This document shows, one piece after another, positions 26,392-35,216 of a DNA stretch of 64,000 nt. Both the position numbers and the translations under genes were made by a program. Positions within the stretch are counted from its first letter, which is position 1; the number at the start of each line of letters is the position of its first letter. This stretch comes from Oceanobacillus sojae (GTDB taxonomy: Bacteria > Bacillota > Bacilli > Bacillales > Amphibacillaceae): contig NZ_BJYM01000009.1 in the NCBI RefSeq assembly GCF_007991515.1, positions 1 through 64,000 of the forward strand, in the 5' to 3' direction. Below the pieces are notes generated by a model, which worked only from the letters and a program-made list of their open reading frames with translations, searched no databases and was not told where the DNA came from.

Positions 26392-28260
26392 TTACAATTT
26401 TTTATTCTCTTTTAACAGCAGTGCTTTCATTTGATCTACTTCAATCTGCTGGTATACGGATTTTTCCATCGTTGGCCGATATCCGCTTACTTGATATTTC
26501 AAATATCCTTTTCCACTAAATAATTCATCCATATGGCTTTCTAATTTTAAAAAGTTGGACTGATTCATTTCTCCTTTAATAACGGATTCATCTTTTAATT
26601 CTTTAATGTCTTGAATTTCTGCATCTTCCCGTCCTATTTCACTAACCGCTTTCCCCAAAAAAATTGTTGGAACAAACAATTCAAATGAAATATTGGGTTC
26701 CATTATGGTGGTCCCTGCCTCCAATAAAGCTTTATAGAGAACATAAGGGGCTAACTTCCGGAAATCAGATGGTGTGCTTACAGGACTGTAGAATAAAGCA
26801 TCTTCCAATGTAATATCTATATCGATTAAAGCCCTGCCGTATAATCCCATCTCTATTCCTTGATTAATACCTTGTTCAATTGCCCGCTGAAAAGATTGTT
26901 TTAGATAACCTGTAGTTACTAAACTTTTATACCGTATACCTAAGCCTTCATTTCCCTCCACTTTCAGCATGATTTCCGCCCAATATGAATTAATGGGCTC
27001 CTCTATTTCAATTCGTGCCCGCCCCATTTTTTTCACCTTTTCCTTATATAATACTTGTGGTAAGGATAAAGACAATGTTTCAAAAGGATACATTTGTCTT
27101 AAGGTATCTTCAATGAATTCTTGTTGAACCGTGCCATAGGTCATCATACTGATTTCATTTGTCTTTGATTCAATTTGCAAATTTAATAACGGATCTTCTA
27201 AACAAAGGTTACTTAAAAGGTTTAATAAAATAAAACGTTCGTGCTCCCCAATATGAAAAGTTGTTTTTAAAGTCGGTAACTGAACTGGAATCGTTTTTTC
27301 TTCCAAAGTATTTATAAAATCTCCAATTTCAAGGTCCTCTACATCTGGCAGCATAAAAATGTCTCCGCTATTTACCTTTGCTGCCTCTACAAATTGATTG
27401 TCCTTTAAACACAATAAGTTATTAATTTTTAACTTCATCTCTTCGTTTATTTTTACATATTCTCCCCGGGACAGCTCTCCAGAAAGTAAATTCAAGTAGG
27501 TCTGTTTCCGCCCTCTAACAAATTCTACTTTATAAACGACAGCAGACTGTACATCACTTGCTTTATTCATGACAGCAGACGCCTCAGTGAGAAAGTCGAG
27601 TAACCCTCTTACGCCCAAATTTTTAATGGCAGATCCTTTAAATACAGGGTACATGTTACGCTCAAGAAATTGATGCCTCAACGCTTCAGCTATCCTATCC
27701 GTTTTTATTTTATGATCAGCAAGATATTGCGCCAACAAAGATTCACTTTTCTCAATTATTCTTTCTTTCGTTTCTATTTCTTCTATTTTGTCCATTTCTA
27801 CTAGCCGATCAGAAAGCTTTTCAGACATCTCTTTTATTAACTCTTTAGAATTCGCTGTTAATAAATCTACTTTATTCACAAAAATAACTGCTGGAATACC
27901 GGCTTCAGATAAAACATCAAATATTCGTCTTGTTTGAGGCTGTAAAACATCATTACTCGATACCAAAAGAATAGCAATATCAACAACGGATAAAGAACGA
28001 ATGACTTCTCCAAAAAATTCAATATGCCCGGGCATATCTAATATATTGATTTTTGTACCTTGCCAGTCTACGGAAATAGAATTGGTTTTAATGGTAATCC
28101 CGCGCTCTTTTTCTATATCTAATGTGTCGGTCAGCATATTCTCCTTTTTAATGCTTCCTTTTTGATAATCTGGATGTGCCAGACTATATATTGATTCAGT
28201 TAAAGATGTCTTCCCGGCGTCAACACGGGCGACAATTCCAACATTAATAATTTTTTTCAT
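26392..28260 (-). CDS. Tet(M)-like ribosomal protection GTPase (divergent)
   Basis: Translation-factor GTPase of 622 residues related to EF-G and to Tet(M)/Tet(O)-type proteins that free ribosomes from tetracycline. GTPase motifs are ARVDAGKT (residues 11-18), RGITI (53-57), DMPGH (75-79) and NKVD (129-132). Two differ from canonical Tet(M): AHVDAGKT has become ARVDAGKT and DTPGH has become DMPGH. C-terminal EF-G domains IV and V follow (about 400-610). The ATG follows a nine-T tract of a terminator, with no good Shine-Dalgarno, and an upstream reading frame overlaps it. Whether it gives tetracycline resistance or acts on another ribosome inhibitor cannot be read from sequence. Confidence 0.85.
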   Translation of the reverse strand: MKKIINVGIVARVDAGKTSLTESIYSLAHPDYQKGSIKKENMLTDTLDIEKERGITIKTNSISVDWQGTKINILDMPGHIEFFGEVIRSLSVVDIAILLVSSNDVLQPQTRRIFDVLSEAGIPAVIFVNKVDLLTANSKELIKEMSEKLSDRLVEMDKIEEIETKERIIEKSESLLAQYLADHKIKTDRIAEALRHQFLERNMYPVFKGSAIKNLGVRGLLDFLTEASAVMNKASDVQSAVVYKVEFVRGRKQTYLNLLSGELSRGEYVKINEEMKLKINNLLCLKDNQFVEAAKVNSGDIFMLPDVEDLEIGDFINTLEEKTIPVQLPTLKTTFHIGEHERFILLNLLSNLCLEDPLLNLQIESKTNEISMMTYGTVQQEFIEDTLRQMYPFETLSLSLPQVLYKEKVKKMGRARIEIEEPINSYWAEIMLKVEGNEGLGIRYKSLVTTGYLKQSFQRAIEQGINQGIEMGLYGRALIDIDITLEDALFYSPVSTPSDFRKLAPYVLYKALLEAGTTIMEPNISFELFVPTIFLGKAVSEIGREDAEIQDIKELKDESVIKGEMNQSNFLKLESHMDELFSGKGYLKYQVSGYRPTMEKSVYQQIEVDQMKALLLKENKKL

Positions 28261-28321
28261 AAAAAAAAAGACTTCTATGGTTTTGCCAAAAAAACACTCT
28301 TGTCATACCATAGAAGTCTTT
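28261..28321 (-). terminator. Intrinsic terminator (attenuator) abutting the Tet(M)-like start codon
   Basis: AAAGACTTCTATGGT and ACCATAGAAGTCTTT form a perfect 15-bp stem with a 25-nt loop, followed on the minus strand by a run of T that reaches the ATG at 28260. Confidence 0.8.
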
Positions 28322-28437
28322 GATCAGTCCTTCTTCACAGAGTTCAAGAGTATTTCTATAAAAGCACAACAAATAAACATTAAAATCCATGTTTTTTTAG
28401 TTTACTTATAAAGAAATACCTCGCCGCATACTGATCA
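28321..28437 (-). promoter_or_regulatory. Nested stems upstream of the attenuator
   Basis: Outer arms TGATCAGT (minus strand, 28437-28430) and ACTGATCA (28328-28321) are exact complements; inner arms around 28405-28422 and 28346-28364 (GAGGTATTTCT with AGAAATACTC) pair over about 15 positions. They form a compact structure ending where the terminator begins. Confidence 0.5.
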
Positions 28438-28445
28438 CTCGCTTT

Positions 28446-28481
28446 TCATTGATAAAGCAACTTTACCGAATTTTTCTTCAT
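28446..28481 (-). CDS. Possible 11-residue leader peptide MKKNSVKLLYQ
   Basis: ATG 28481 is preceded by AAGGA (28489-28493) with 7-nt spacing; stop TGA lies 9 nt before the first arm of the nested stems. Size, ribosome site and position fit a leader peptide for ribosome-mediated attenuation, as known for tet(M)-type and other ribosome-protection genes. Coding is unproven. Confidence 0.35.
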   Translation of the reverse strand: MKKNSVKLLYQ

Positions 28482-28697
28482 CTGTCAATCCTTGCTCAAG
28501 AAATGGAGAAATTAATAGATAAGATTCAATAAGACTTTATTATCTGTTACAGATTTTTTTCTTGCTGATTATAGAATTTAGTATTTTCCTTCAGGCTGTC
28601 ACTTTTCATCTAAAAAAAGCATACATTTTTTCCAAATAGAGGTATAATTAAAAAGATATGTTCTATTTCTTCAATATAAATATAAGGAGGAGTACAA

Positions 28698-30395
28698 ATG
28701 CAAACGTTCGCAAATTATACTTATGAACGACCGAATATTCCGAAAGTAAAAGAGGATTTTTATCAAAAGCTGGAGCAGTTTCAAAATGCCGCTTCCCTCG
28801 ATGCAGCAATTAATGCTATTGATGAACTTAATGCTATTAGAAATCATCTTTCAACAATGTATAATCTTGTATTTATTCGTGCTTCCATTGATACACGTGA
28901 TGAATTTTATCACAACGAAAGAGATTTTTTTGATGAACATTTACCGGAAATCCAGGAGCTAGCTACAGCTTTTTATAAAGAGCTCCTGAAATCTCCTTTT
29001 GAAGGACAGCTCCGGGACAAATATGGTTCACAATTATTCGATCTCGCAGAATGTCAAATCAAATCTTTCTCAAAAGAAATCATTCCTTTGCTGCAGGCAG
29101 AAAATAAGCTGACATCTGCTTACTCAAAATTGATTGCATCTGCAGATATTAACTTCAGAGGGGAATCTTATACATTGGCACAGCTTGGACCTTTTTCAGA
29201 GGACCCAGACCGTGAAACTCGTAAAGAAGCACTGGAGGCTCGTCAAAGCTTTTTCGCTGAGAATAAAGAAAAGCTGGATTCAATCTATGATGATTTAGTA
29301 AAAACACGCCAGCAAATAGCTGAGAAGCTGGGCTATAAAAACTTTGTCGAGGTTGGCTACCTTCGTATGCAGCGTATTGATTATAATGCTGAAATGGTCA
29401 AGCGCTTCCGCAGGCAGGTAGAAGAAGTTATTGTACCAATTGCAACAAAGCTTTATGAAAAACAGGCAAAACGAATTGGTGTAGATTCTCTGAAATTCTA
29501 TGATGAATCCTTTGCTTTTTCCTCTGGCAATGCTACTCCGAAGGGCACACCGGAATGGATTATCGAAAACGGCAAGCAAATGTATGATGAATTATCGGAA
29601 GAAACCAGCGAATTCTTCCAGTATATGCTGGACCGTGAGCTGCTTGATTTAGAGGCAAAGAAAGGCAAAGAAAGTGGCGGTTATTGCACCTATATAGAAG
29701 ACTATCAGTCTCCATTTATTTTCTCTAATTTTAATGGAACGTCCGGAGATATTGATGTGTTGACACATGAAGCGGGACATGCTTTTCAAGTTTATTCCAG
29801 CCGCCATTTTTCTGTACCGGAGTATTACTTCCCGACAAGTGAATCTGCTGAAATTCACTCCATGAGTATGGAATTCTTCGCATATCCATGGATGGAAAAT
29901 TTCTTTAAAGAGGAAGTAGAAAAGTATAAATATGCGCATATATCTGATGCTATTCAGTTTCTTCCATACGGTGTTGCTGTAGATGAGTTTCAGCATCTCG
30001 TATACGAAAATCCTGACTGGACGCCAGAAGAACGTAACCAGGCTTGGCGTAATTTAGAAAAGAAATATCTGCCGCATCGGGATTATGATGGCATTGAAAG
30101 CTTAGAATCAGGAGCGTTCTGGCAAAAGCAAGGGCATATCTATGAGGATCCATTTTATTATATTGACTATACACTCGCTCAAGTTTGTGCATTTCAATTC
30201 TTAAAGAAATCACAGGAAAATCGCGGAAAAGCTTGGCAGGACTATATCGACCTATGTAAATTAGGCGGTTCCCAGCCGTTTTTAGAGCTTGTTCAATCGG
30301 CTGATCTGAAATCTCCGTTTGAAGAAGGAACGGTTGAAGATGCTGTTTCATTCATTGAAGATTGGCTTGATAACATTGATGATCAGGCATTGTAA
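28698..30395 (+). CDS. M3 family oligoendopeptidase (PepF-like)
   Basis: Cytoplasmic zinc metallopeptidase of 565 residues that trims short peptides. The zinc site is HEAGH (His357-Glu358, His361) in LTHEAGHAFQVY, with the third ligand region in SAEIHSMSMEFF some 25 residues later. The N-terminal half is the helical M3 domain. Start ATG 28698 has AAGGAGG at 28684-28690 and a perfect TATAAT at 28643-28648. It is diverged from the Tet(M)-like gene and ends with its own terminator. Length is close to the shorter M3 oligopeptidases of Bacillus. Confidence 0.92.
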   Translation: MQTFANYTYERPNIPKVKEDFYQKLEQFQNAASLDAAINAIDELNAIRNHLSTMYNLVFIRASIDTRDEFYHNERDFFDEHLPEIQELATAFYKELLKSPFEGQLRDKYGSQLFDLAECQIKSFSKEIIPLLQAENKLTSAYSKLIASADINFRGESYTLAQLGPFSEDPDRETRKEALEARQSFFAENKEKLDSIYDDLVKTRQQIAEKLGYKNFVEVGYLRMQRIDYNAEMVKRFRRQVEEVIVPIATKLYEKQAKRIGVDSLKFYDESFAFSSGNATPKGTPEWIIENGKQMYDELSEETSEFFQYMLDRELLDLEAKKGKESGGYCTYIEDYQSPFIFSNFNGTSGDIDVLTHEAGHAFQVYSSRHFSVPEYYFPTSESAEIHSMSMEFFAYPWMENFFKEEVEKYKYAHISDAIQFLPYGVAVDEFQHLVYENPDWTPEERNQAWRNLEKKYLPHRDYDGIESLESGAFWQKQGHIYEDPFYYIDYTLAQVCAFQFLKKSQENRGKAWQDYIDLCKLGGSQPFLELVQSADLKSPFEEGTVEDAVSFIEDWLDNIDDQAL

Positions 30396-30408
30396 TGGTA
30401 AATATATG

Positions 30409-30446
30409 GTGAGATGCTGATGAAAATCGGCATCTCACTTTTTTAT
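30409..30446 (+). terminator. Terminator after the oligopeptidase gene
   Basis: GTGAGATGC / GCATCTCAC stem followed by TTTTTTATTA. Confidence 0.85.
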
Positions 30447-30527
30447 TAGTACTAACCGCTGACTACTAGGCATTCCTTTAACATTATGATAAAATAATCA
30501 TAGTTTTAAGATGAAAAGGAGATTATA

Positions 30528-31313
30528 ATGACCTATCGAGCACTTTTTTTAGATATTGATGGAACTATTTTGCAGCCCGACCATACCTACGCACCATCCA
30601 CCCTGGAAGCGATTCAACAAGTAAAAGAAGCAGGTTTGGAAGTTTTTTTATGTACAGGCAGACCATTCGTTGATATTCAAAATTTAACTGCTGATTTTGG
30701 AATCACATCCTCTATTACCTATAACGGCGCCTACGCCCTTTACCAGGGAGATGTTATTTTTAACGCACCAATGAATAAGGAAGATGTTGAAAAAATGGTA
30801 TCCGTTGCCGGTCAGAGTGAAAGCGAGCTTGTCCTCTACACGACAGAAAATAATTACTTTACTTCATTAACAAGTCCACATGTTGAGAGTTTTAATAGAG
30901 TATTCCAGCTGTATCAAAATAAACTATTCACTGCAGAGGTTGCTGATAAAATTATTTCTGCCTCCGCAATTAATGTTTCTGCTGATCAGATAAAAGATTT
31001 TGAAGTCACAGACGATTTTCATCTCACTAAAGTAAATGTAGAGCATGCCAGTGAATCTTATGATGTACTGCGTGCCTCTGTCAATAAAGGAGTAGCTATT
31101 GCGCAAATGCTGAATCACCTGGATATCTCTCCCTCTGAAGTAATTGCTTTCGGAGACGGGATGAATGACAGAGAAATGCTCAAGTTTGTCGGCACTGGTA
31201 TTGCAATGGGAAATGCAGATCCAAGACTAGTTGAATATGCAGATTTTCAAACAACACCTGTTACAGAATCAGGTATTTTTAATGGCTTGAAAAAGCTGGG
31301 TCTGGTGAAATAA
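30528..31313 (+). CDS. Cof-type HAD-IIB phosphatase
   Basis: Hydrolase of 261 residues. The HAD motifs are DIDGTIL (motif I, residues 9-15), CTGRPF (motif II) and AFGDGMNDREML (motif IV), and the large insert between II and III defines the Cof/IIB class, typically sugar-phosphate or pyridoxal-phosphate phosphatases. AAAAGGAG upstream supports ATG 30528. Its neighbours are unrelated genes, so the substrate remains open. Confidence 0.9.
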   Translation: MTYRALFLDIDGTILQPDHTYAPSTLEAIQQVKEAGLEVFLCTGRPFVDIQNLTADFGITSSITYNGAYALYQGDVIFNAPMNKEDVEKMVSVAGQSESELVLYTTENNYFTSLTSPHVESFNRVFQLYQNKLFTAEVADKIISASAINVSADQIKDFEVTDDFHLTKVNVEHASESYDVLRASVNKGVAIAQMLNHLDISPSEVIAFGDGMNDREMLKFVGTGIAMGNADPRLVEYADFQTTPVTESGIFNGLKKLGLVK

Positions 31314-31322
31314 TAGACACTT

Positions 31323-31363
31323 AAAAAAGATGGAAAAGCTTTGTCAGCTTTTCCATCTTTTTT
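31323..31363. terminator. Bidirectional terminator between the Cof gene and mtlD
   Basis: Perfect 18-bp stem AAAAAAGATGGAAAAGCT with its complement around a 5-nt loop; T-runs on both strands. Confidence 0.92.
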
Positions 31364-31373
31364 ATACATATGC

Positions 31374-32522
31374 TCAGTTCATTTTTTCATATTCTAATAT
31401 AACAGCCTGCGTAATAGGATAATCCTGCTCTAAGCCGCTCACCTCAGTAAAAGCTGCCTTTACCCCTTTTTCCTGAATCATTTTCTGAAGCTGGACAGCT
31501 TCTTCATCTGCTGGATTATGAAATAGCAAAGCTGCCGCCATTGCTTTAGACAGATATTTTGGAGCAGCAGAGGTAAACTCCAAATACATGCTTGCCGGCC
31601 TTACAAAGCGGTCTTTGGGACCGAGCTTACGGAGCGGCCCTCTGGCAACCCGGTTTACCTCATCAGAAATATGCGGATTTTGGAATCTGCCGATGATTTT
31701 TTGGATATAAGCTTCATGTGCCTTCACATCAAACCCATATGCCTTTATTAAAGCCTGGCCTGATTCCTCTAATGCTCCGTTTAACATATCAAGAATTGTT
31801 TTATCCTGTAAAGCTTCAAAAATGGTTTTATACCCATGATAGCTCCCTAAATAGGCTGTTGCCGCATGGCCGGTATTTACAGTGAACAGTTTTCTCTCAA
31901 TATATGGCCCGAGTTCATCCACATAGGTAATTCCTTTAATTTCAGGCAATTCACCTTGAATAAATGCTTTTTCTACAACCCATTCAAAATAGGGTTCTAC
32001 CGTAACATCCAGTAGATTCTCATTCGTTTGATTCGGTACAATTCTATCTACAGCAGCATCCGGGAAGCTAAATAAATCATCGAAGCCTTCCCTGTCCACT
32101 TCATCAATCTCCTGATAGACATATTCCTTTAATAACGTACTCCCGCCAATCATATTTTCACAGGCAATAATCGCCAGTGGCTTCCGCTGGATATCTATTC
32201 TTTCAGCAAGCCCTTCTGCAATAGCCTTGGCGATAATTGGCAGGATATTCGGACCGACTGCTGTTGTGACAATGTCAGCTTCTATAATTGCATTTGTTAC
32301 AGCTTTAGGATCTTTCATACTATTTATACCTGATATATGCTGAACAGTGCTGGATTCACTTATGTCGTCAGCAAAATGAACCTGATAGGATTTATCCTGG
32401 TTAATTGCTGTGATTACCTCATCATTGACGTCTACAAAGGTAACCTCATATCCTGACTGGTCCAGTAAAAGTCCAATAAAACCTCTGCCGATATTTCCGG
32501 CTCCAAAATGAACAGCCTTCAT
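31374..32522 (-). CDS. mtlD: Mannitol-1-phosphate 5-dehydrogenase
   Basis: Enzyme of 382 residues that oxidises mannitol-1-phosphate to fructose-6-phosphate with NAD+. The N-terminus has the polyol dehydrogenase nucleotide motif (MKAVHFGAGNIGRGFIG), and the C-terminal half contains the catalytic region with NTGHAATAYLGSYHGY. ATG 32522 overlaps the mtlF stop (TAATG), so translation is coupled. It is the last gene of mtlA-mtlR-mtlF-mtlD. Confidence 0.96.
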   Translation of the reverse strand: MKAVHFGAGNIGRGFIGLLLDQSGYEVTFVDVNDEVITAINQDKSYQVHFADDISESSTVQHISGINSMKDPKAVTNAIIEADIVTTAVGPNILPIIAKAIAEGLAERIDIQRKPLAIIACENMIGGSTLLKEYVYQEIDEVDREGFDDLFSFPDAAVDRIVPNQTNENLLDVTVEPYFEWVVEKAFIQGELPEIKGITYVDELGPYIERKLFTVNTGHAATAYLGSYHGYKTIFEALQDKTILDMLNGALEESGQALIKAYGFDVKAHEAYIQKIIGRFQNPHISDEVNRVARGPLRKLGPKDRFVRPASMYLEFTSAAPKYLSKAMAAALLFHNPADEEAVQLQKMIQEKGVKAAFTEVSGLEQDYPITQAVILEYEKMN

Positions 32523-32962
32523 TATTCATTCACCTCATTAAGGAGTGTAATGATTTCCTCCTTGGAAGATGCCTGTATCAATTTCTCTACATTCTCTTCC
32601 TCCGAACAAATAATAGCAATTTGCGAAAGAATTTCTAAATGCTCATCTCCTTTTCCAGCAATACCGATCAAAAGCTTCACAATATTTCCATCGCCAAAGT
32701 CAACACCGTCTGGAACAGTTACAACAGAAAGCCCTGTTTCTATAACTTCTTTTTTCGCATCTTCTGTACCGTGCGGAATTGCTAGAGAATTCCCCATAAA
32801 GGTCGTTGCAATTTCTTCACGCTCCAGCATTTTATCAATATAATTTTCTTTCACATAGCCATTATTTAATAAAATACCGCCGACATAACGAACTGCTTCC
32901 TCCTTAGACGAGACTTGTACACCTAATTCAATATTCTCTGTGCTTAAAATTTCTTTTGCCAT
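32522..32962 (-). CDS. mtlF: Mannitol PTS EIIA component
   Basis: Soluble phosphocarrier of 146 residues: HPr passes phosphate to His64 in AIPHGTEDAKK, which hands it to the IIB domain of MtlA. Full-length EIIA-Mtl, closely similar to the IIA domain fused to the paralogous permease at 16066. GGAG-type site just upstream. Lies between mtlR and mtlD. Confidence 0.95.
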   Translation of the reverse strand: MAKEILSTENIELGVQVSSKEEAVRYVGGILLNNGYVKENYIDKMLEREEIATTFMGNSLAIPHGTEDAKKEVIETGLSVVTVPDGVDFGDGNIVKLLIGIAGKGDEHLEILSQIAIICSEEENVEKLIQASSKEEIITLLNEVNE

Positions 32963-33027
32963 GGATATGCACTCCTTTGTAAAACTTGGATGTAGTATCT
33001 TTTTCTATTGATGCCTTAATCAGCATT

Positions 33028-35127
33028 CTACGGACCATTTTCCACATGATAAAATTTTTCCTGAATAAATAGTTGAAACTGATTTGTTAAAAATTGACTG
33101 ATTTCTTTTTCTTCTGCTTCCTGAAGCAGCTGTACATAATGATCATCCTGGACGATTAATCCGCTGAGATAGCTTAAGATATCTAATGCTTCTTTATGTG
33201 TGGACGTTGGGGCAAGCATCATTAAAATGCGTGACACTTCCATTTTTACACCGTCCATTCCTAATAACTCTGTTTTATTTGGTAATTGAAAAATAAAGAA
33301 GCCCGGGCCGTTGACAGTATCTGATCTTGTATGAAATAACGCAAGCTGTGAACCTGGAATCCCCAGTCCGCCCTGCTCTTCCCGCCTAATAAGCTTTTCA
33401 TGCAGTATATGCTTATCTTCAATGATACCGTAATGCTGTAATTGATTACAAATTAATTCTAAAAAGGCTGTGTTATTATCCTTCAGATGAAATAATTTAA
33501 ATTGATTTAAGACCCGTAAAATCACATCAGAATAACGATGCATTTCCTGAAGGTTAACTAGAAAATCCCCCTCCATAATCTTATTCGTTTTAACAGATGG
33601 CTTCGGCCTTCCTGTCAAAGCAGCTTTTCTTAGAGCTGTTTTGACTTTTGCTGCCTCGTTATCTGTCAGCATCGGTGAAATATGCACATAGCTCTGACCA
33701 AGATCCTCTAAAAGAACGGTTGAAACAATTACATCGTATTCTAAAAGCTCTGCCTGATTCAAATCAAAAATAGATTGATGCTTCGCTATCTCTATTTCTG
33801 GAAATTTACGCTCCAATTTGGAGGCAAGCATTTTTGAAGTACCAATTCCTGTTGAACAAATAACAAGTACACGAACATCCTTATGATGCTCTGTCTGAAG
33901 CAGAGTAGCTGCAAAATGCAATACAATATAAGCAATTTCTTCGTCAGGAATTTTTAAATCCGGAAACACGGAGATGACACACTCCTCAATTACTTCAAAC
34001 AGCTCCAGATAATCCCGCTTAATTTCTGCCAGCATCGGATTATGAATATTCATTTGCTGCTTGATACGGTAAATAGCCGGTTTTAAATGTGTTGTTAAAT
34101 CATTTAAAAAGCGGTTATTCCCCGATAAATCAATATGCAGCTGTTCTCCCACTTTGCGAATAAGCTCTTTTGCGCGATGTGCCAGATCTAAACTTGTCTC
34201 TTCCAGCAGATAGGATTGATTTTCTCTGAGCTTTGCTCCCATTAGATGCATCGTAATATAGCCAATCTCATCCTCTGGAATTTCTATTGAAAATGCTGCA
34301 CTTAGCCTTTCAATCAGCTTAGCTGCAATCTGATACTCTTGTTTTCCCTGAATCTCCTGTTTATACACTTCATCAAAATGGATGGTATCGCCTTTTTGCA
34401 GCCTTTCAATAGCAAGCGCTAAATGAACAACAAGTCCGACATAAGCACTATCAGCCAAATGATAAGGAAGCGCCCTGCCAATTCCCTGAACCTGTTCCTC
34501 AATTATTTCTAATTTCTTCGGATCAACAAGCCCTAGTAAACGGTCAGAAATTGTTTCTCCCTTTGCTGTTTCTTCTTTATTTTTTGTTTTTATTTTCTCT
34601 ATAAATTCAAATAAATCAATATGACGGGAGATTAAATTACTTAAGATCGCCCGCTTTTTCACTTCACTCCCCTGAATCTCTACGCCATATCCTTTTTTAC
34701 GGACAAGGTTCAAATCAAAAGCTCTAATACGCTCTTCTATATCATCTAAATCTTGTGAAATGGTAGCAATAGTTACATTTAATTCACTGGACAGGGTAAA
34801 TAATTTAATCGGTTCACGAACCTGGATTAACGTATTTAATAAAATAGACTGTCTTTCCTCTTTGGATAATTCCACCCCATCCATTTGTGCAACCTTATCT
34901 TTTAATTGCTGTTTCTTTTGCACATCCCCATAAATTGTTACACCTGAACCTGATTTCTTATGAAATGTCAGCTGATACACTGCTAATACATCTTCCAGTC
35001 TCTTTAATTCACGGTGAATGGTTCTGGTACTGACGTTCAGTTTATCAGCTACTTGTTTTACTGTTTTTTCTTCTTCAGATGCTAATAAAAAGGTGAGGAT
35101 ATTCCGTTCACGACTGGTAAGGTACAT
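33028..35127 (-). CDS. mtlR: Mannitol operon activator MtlR
   Basis: PTS-regulated activator of 699 residues. Domains in order: DeoR/HTH_11-type DNA-binding helix-turn-helix (about 1-65, VADKLNVSTRTIHREL), a second HTH-like region, PRD1 and PRD2 (about 190-405, GYITMHLMGAKL and IAYIVLHFAATLL), EIIB-Gat-like (VLVICSTGIGTSKML with Cys) and EIIA-Mtl-like (ALFHTRSDTV with His). In Bacillus, PTS phosphorylation of these modules tunes its activity. ATG 35127 is 8 nt after GGAGGTGA; the ATG six bases upstream is too close. Its site is probably at 36738-36760. Confidence 0.94.
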   Translation of the reverse strand: MYLTSRERNILTFLLASEEEKTVKQVADKLNVSTRTIHRELKRLEDVLAVYQLTFHKKSGSGVTIYGDVQKKQQLKDKVAQMDGVELSKEERQSILLNTLIQVREPIKLFTLSSELNVTIATISQDLDDIEERIRAFDLNLVRKKGYGVEIQGSEVKKRAILSNLISRHIDLFEFIEKIKTKNKEETAKGETISDRLLGLVDPKKLEIIEEQVQGIGRALPYHLADSAYVGLVVHLALAIERLQKGDTIHFDEVYKQEIQGKQEYQIAAKLIERLSAAFSIEIPEDEIGYITMHLMGAKLRENQSYLLEETSLDLAHRAKELIRKVGEQLHIDLSGNNRFLNDLTTHLKPAIYRIKQQMNIHNPMLAEIKRDYLELFEVIEECVISVFPDLKIPDEEIAYIVLHFAATLLQTEHHKDVRVLVICSTGIGTSKMLASKLERKFPEIEIAKHQSIFDLNQAELLEYDVIVSTVLLEDLGQSYVHISPMLTDNEAAKVKTALRKAALTGRPKPSVKTNKIMEGDFLVNLQEMHRYSDVILRVLNQFKLFHLKDNNTAFLELICNQLQHYGIIEDKHILHEKLIRREEQGGLGIPGSQLALFHTRSDTVNGPGFFIFQLPNKTELLGMDGVKMEVSRILMMLAPTSTHKEALDILSYLSGLIVQDDHYVQLLQEAEEKEISQFLTNQFQLFIQEKFYHVENGP

Positions 35128-35216
35128 CCCCATTCACCTCCCTTCTGCCAATAGCCCTCTCTTATAGGATGTCAAAAAGAGAAGGCTATTATCATATTAT
35201 AACTGCTCTGGATGTA

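Noticed and set aside
28440-28540. Minus-strand open stretch reading ESYLLISPFLEQGLTDEEK... upstream of the Tet(M)-like gene
   Set aside because: About 33 codons without a start codon or ribosome site; could be a gene remnant, but the leader peptide in another frame is a better explanation of the region.
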